From Warburgia ugandensis (lineage: Eukaryota; Streptophyta; Magnoliopsida; Canellales; Canellaceae): a stretch of 64,000 nt of DNA. The stretch spans positions 50,792,001-50,856,000 of the forward strand of contig CP141127.1 of the NCBI GenBank assembly GCA_035236585.1, written 5' to 3'. Positions within the stretch are counted from its first letter, which is position 1. The number at the start of each line of letters is the position of its first letter. A program made the translations under genes and the position numbers. Of this stretch, positions 60,326 to 64,000 are shown piece after piece. The notes beneath the pieces are model-generated. The model did not search any database, was not told the origin of the DNA, and worked only from the letters and a program-made list of their open reading frames with translations.

Positions 60326-61439
60326 TAGGAAAAGGATGAAGGCTTGAAAGGGTGAAGGCAAGAAGGAAGCATGGTGAACTATGAAGAAAGGCATGGAATT
60401 CCAACCTAGGATGGGACATGGAATTCCTTCTATATGGGATGATGGAATGGAGGCTGGTATATATAGATTAATTCTCTTCTTAAAAGGATAAGATTTGATT
60501 AGATTAAGAAAGGAATTATAAGTAGGACTCTAGGAAAATGTTTGGAAGGTGTAAAGAGATGGATTTAGAAAGTAGGATAAGGTGGACTTTCTAAAAATTA
60601 CCAAGGGATGGGCATAAGATAGGAAACTTAGGATGGGAATTAGAATTAGGACTCTAGGATAGGAATGCTAGGTGTTTGAGTGAAGATGAAAGTTTAGGAG
60701 GTGGGATGAGGTTGGACTCTAAGAATGAAAATAGAAAGTGAGGACGCATCACTTTTCAAGGAAGGTGGCATCCCACCTTGTACAATTGTCACCTATGCAT
60801 GTATATCTTACATATACTAATCTCCATCAAACTCTTCTATTTATCCTATGAAAATGAAAATTTTAGCATAGAATAATTGATTGAAATCTCCTCCAATAGT
60901 GTGACTCCATATAGCATGGCACTCATGTGGCTTGGTGGCTCACTTTGATGGCTTGCAACTTAATGACTTGAGTGTCTAAGTCTCTTGGCTTAGAGGTTTA
61001 AATGGCCGGGCTTACTTAGGCTTCCTTGTTAGATAAGGAAACTTCATGTATAGCTCCAATTCTTATGCAAATGTGGTGGAATTGCATGGCTTTTTGCATG
61101 TACCTTTTTAGTCACCGTTAATGCTTCTAATTGCTTCCTTGAAATATTGAAATCTAAGTCTTTCGCCTTCTTTGATCTTGATCTTCAAATTTTATCTTAT
61201 TGATCTCTGTCGTTGGATCATCTATTGAAAACCTACAAAAGAGTAAAAATCCTATAAAATTATGAGAATTCACATACTTACTCTTAATTTGCTCCTGAAT
61301 CTGTCAAATATCAAACTTTTGAATTATTAGATCAAAGATGCATGTGTTATGAAATTTCTAAAACACCCTAGAATAATGCCTTTAATTTATACTTGGACTA
61401 TTAATTAGGTGCTTTTTATACAAAATTGAACACTTATCA
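60326..61439 (-). repeat. Element G truncated 5' LTR (minus strand)
   Basis: Starts TGATAAGTGTTCAATTT at 61439 (minus strand) and follows the G 3' LTR for about 1.1 kb to the deletion join. The rest of the LTR, primer site, gag, protease, RT and RNase H are missing. TTGGG flanks it on the right. Confidence 0.85.
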
Positions 61440-61444
61440 TTGGG

Positions 61445-62335
61445 ACCATAGCGAGGAGACTGGCGATTTCTTATCACTGTAGGATTGCACCAAGGATTGA
61501 CATTGAGCCTGTACCTTTTCACATTGATTATGGATGAGTTAACAAAACATCTGCATGAGGAGATTCCATGGTGTATGCTATTTGTAGATGATATAGTTTC
61601 AATTGAAGAGACAAGGGAGGGCATAAATACGATGCTAGAATTAAGGAGAGATGCATTAGAATCTAAAAGATTTAAAACTAGTAAAACTAAGACAGAGTAT
61701 ATGCAATGCAATTTTAGCAAGAAAAGGAGTAGGAGTGAGCACCCGTAAAGGTTGATAACCAAGAAGCCCCCCTAAAAAGAAAACTTTTGATACTTAGGAT
61801 AGATGATTCATGAGAGTGGAGACATTAGAAGGGTAGTTACCTAAAGAATCTAGGAAGGTTGGAAGAAATGGTGATCTACATCTAGAGTTTTGTGTGATTG
61901 GTGGGTGCCACTCAAATTAAAAGAAAAATTCTATAGGATGGCTATAGGGCCAGCCATGCTCTATGGATCAAAGTGTTGGGTAGTTAAGGAACATCATATA
62001 CATAGAATGAACGTAGCCAAAATAAGGATGCTGAGATGGATGAGAAGAAGGAAAGAAAGGATAGAATTAAGAATGAAAATATCAGAGGAAACTTAGAAGT
62101 AGCACCAATATGTAATAAGATGAGGGAGAATAGACTTAGATGATTTGGACATATCCATCGAAGACTAAAATACAATCAAAGATTCTAAAGGGCCAAGGGG
62201 AATACTCAAAAGAATGTGGATAGAAGAGGTGAGAAAAGATTTAAAACTTTGGGACGGGCTGAAGCCATGACACTTAATAGATGGGAAGGGAGGAATAAGA
62301 TTCATGTGGCTGACCCTCAATTGGGACAAGGTCAT
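61445..62335 (+). pseudogene. LINE reverse transcriptase, C-terminal half and end
   Basis: Continues the RT from 50245. PYLFTLIMDELTKHLHEEIPWCMLFVDDIVSIEE holds the catalytic FVDD (61581-61592), with Val-Asp-Asp in place of the usual Ala-Asp-Asp. KTEYMQCNFSKKRSR follows, then after frameshifts MLYGSKCWVVKEHHIHRMNVAKIRMLRWM and ENRLRFGH-like and IHVADPQLG pieces, the standard end of plant RTE-like proteins. Stops and indels break it. Confidence 0.9.
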
Positions 62336-62377
62336 GATGATGATGACGACGACGATGATGACGATGATCATTATGGA
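62336..62377 (+). repeat. GAT/GAC microsatellite tail of the LINE
   Basis: A run of GAT and GAC triplets (62336-62369) right after the end of the RT protein. Short tandem triplets instead of poly-A are typical of RTE 3' ends. The candidate target duplication follows at 62378. Confidence 0.85.
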
Positions 62378-62393
62378 ATTGTTGTTGATAAAA

Positions 62394-62700
62394 TTTGTAA
62401 TAAATAACAAAGTTTTATTCATGTTGAATCATGGAATGTTTTAATTATTTCTATTATGACTATTGGGTCATTTTTGTGCTCATTCAATTCCTTCATGATT
62501 TTGAATTTATGTGGAATTTTTAAAAATGACACTCACGTTGGAATAAATAGTTTTGGAAACTTGTACATTTATGGAATCTTTATAAATGTTTTTAAAAGCA
62601 ATAAATTTGTAGGATATCCTACCTTTTCTAAAGGAATTTATGAAAAACTATATTTAGAAGTCTTGGTTGCCAAAATTACTATAGACCTAAAGCTTCTGAA
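62394..62700 (+). mobile_element. Possible continuation of element J LTR
   Basis: AT-rich sequence between the LINE and an integrase fragment. Its style fits the far end of a chromovirus LTR joined by deletion to pol. No terminal CA or primer site could be placed, so the call is tentative. Confidence 0.3.
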
Positions 62701-63630
62701 ATGGAAATGAGATCACATCACCATTGATTTCATCATGGGATTGCCCAAGACATCCAATGGGAATGACTTGATTTGAGTGATTGTGAATTGACTAAAAAAG
62801 TCTACACATTTCCTCCCTATTTAGTAGATTAAAACACGAGAAAGTTTGGCCAAGTTTTACATCAACGAGATTGCGAGCTTGGATGGCATACCACTAACAA
62901 TCATCTTTGATAGATACCACAAATTAATTTCTCATTTTTTGTTGTGTACAAAAGGGCTTAGGTACTTCTTGTTTAGTACTCATTCCATCCACACACAAAT
63001 GGACAATCAGAGAGGACTATCTTTACTCTTGAGGAAATGCTAAGATTTGTTCTTGGAATGGAAGGGAAATTAGGATGAACATCTTCGTCTTGTTGGGTTT
63101 GCTTACAATAACAACTATCATTCTTGCATCGATATGTTACCTTATGAGACATTTTATGGCTGACCTTATTACATGCCAACTTGTTAGAGTGTCATTGGGG
63201 AGCCATAGTTTATGAAGTCAGAGGTTATTGAGTAATGTCCATGGAAGGTGAGACTCATTCAAAAATGACTTTTAGCAGCACATAGCTAACAGAAGAGCTA
63301 CGCACACAAAAGGTGTAGGGACTTGTAATTTGAAGTCATAGATCATGTATTTCTAAAGATGTTACAAGAACAAGTGGAGTTATGAGGTTCGATGCAAAAG
63401 GAAAGCTCAGCCCATGATTTATAGTTCCTTTTGAGGTCTTAGAGATAGTTGGCCAGGTAGCACGCTGACTAGCTTTACCTCCAAAATTATCTAAAGTTGA
63501 CAATGTATTCCATGTGTCTATGTTGAGAAAATACATCCTAGATCATGAATCTATTGTAATATAGAATATCTAAGTGTTGGCCGATCCTATGAGGATGTAA
63601 TTTGTGAAATTAAAATTTTAGTTAAAATTC
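62693..63630 (+). pseudogene. pol: Element J: chromovirus-type integrase fragment
   Basis: Integrase core pieces: DHITIDFIMGLPKTSNG (first Asp), SLDGIPLTIIFDRYHK (second Asp) and a TNGQSER stretch with the Glu near 63010. Then come a MLPYETFYG segment and the C-terminal ALPPKLSKVxNVFHVSML-like end, which in present sequence reads as LYLQNYLKLTMYSM across a frameshift. Multiple stops and single-base indels break it. It is distinct from element C and more decayed. Everything upstream of the core is missing. Confidence 0.88.
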
Positions 63631-64000
63631 AATCTAAATTACCTTAACTTAGCCAGTAAATGAGCAATAAATAATCAATTAAATTGAAGAACACAAAAAG
63701 AGATAAAATTACTCAAATTTCTAAATACCAGGGTTTATAATCCACCCCAATAAAATCACATATGTTAAAAATAAGAAACTTAGGTTTTCTACTACTCATG
63801 TTAATAAAATAGAGATGGATTAAAAACATGGAATATATAATTGTTAAAATACTTAATTTTAAAATTTTCTCAATCCTAAGGTTTCGTCTAATGTACTATA
63901 TTTTTCAAAGAATACTTATCTTTTTTCAGATGGTCATAAATTATCTAAGATTTTTACATACCAAATTAATTAATCTACCATAATTAGTTTCTAAATTATA
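63631..64000. other. AT-rich end of window, nothing recognised
   Basis: After the integrase fragment the sequence turns AT-rich with no motif I can place. It may be another LTR or host DNA cut by the window edge. Confidence 0.4.

Noticed and set aside
62165-62422. Open frames across the GAT/GAC tail, including an Asp-rich stretch
   Set aside because: This is the microsatellite at the LINE end, not an acidic protein domain.
1-64000. CRISPR arrays, bacterial operons, tRNA or rRNA genes
   Set aside because: Nothing of this kind was seen; the repeats are LTRs and microsatellites, and the tRNA-like matches are primer sites only.

Overview
This is plant nuclear DNA, very probably from a large flowering-plant genome. 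It holds no recognisable host gene. Almost the whole window is a stack of nested retrotransposons. Three kinds of evidence point to a plant: LTR elements whose primer sites match plant initiator tRNA-Met, Athila-type and chromovirus-type Ty3/gypsy pol genes, and a plant RTE-type LINE. The species cannot be told from the sequence. Letters A to K are my own labels.

Left block (1-44191). The oldest layer is Athila-like element E, whose protease region is at 27527-28737 and whose RT, RNase H, integrase, 3' noncoding region and 3' LTR lie at 37453-44191. Element D sits inside E. D has very long LTRs (about 4.4 kb) and an almost non-coding interior. Its 5' LTR is 1-918 plus 9685-10027, its interior is 10028-13439 plus 23085-23123, and its 3' LTR is 23124-27526. 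Non-autonomous element A1 (919-9684, target duplication GTATA) lies inside D's 5' LTR. Autonomous-type chromovirus-like element C (13440-23084) lies inside D's interior. A solo C-family LTR (17200-19796, target duplication CTATG) lies inside C, between gag and protease. A second copy of the non-coding family, A2 (28738-37452, target duplication GTAAG), lies inside E's pol.

Middle (44192-48162). This is AT-rich DNA without a convincing gene. It contains a degenerate repeat with a period near 195 bp, an (AC)22 microsatellite and what looks like the end of a decayed LTR (J).

Right block (48163-64000). An RTE-like LINE (K) occupies 48163-50245 and 61445-62377. It carries 69-bp tandem monomers near its 5' end and a GAT/GAC-rich tail, and has a candidate 16-17 bp target duplication. 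It is split by minus-strand Athila-like element G (50246-61439, target duplication TTAGG/TTGGG). G is split by a plus-strand Athila-family solo LTR F (53632-58841), which is split by another C-family solo LTR (54334-56955, target duplication ATATT). To the right of the LINE is a decayed chromovirus integrase (J).

How they fit together. Families A and C have different 5' LTR halves but share the 3' half and use the same type of primer. A has no coding capacity, yet two copies have independent target duplications. A plausible reading is that A was moved in trans by proteins of a C-like element. The LTRs of A, C and D, and perhaps J, also share a splice-like arrangement near their 3' ends: a pyrimidine-rich CAG acceptor, a short segment, then a GTAAGT-like donor. 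All coding regions seen are broken by stops, frameshifts, deletions or insertions.
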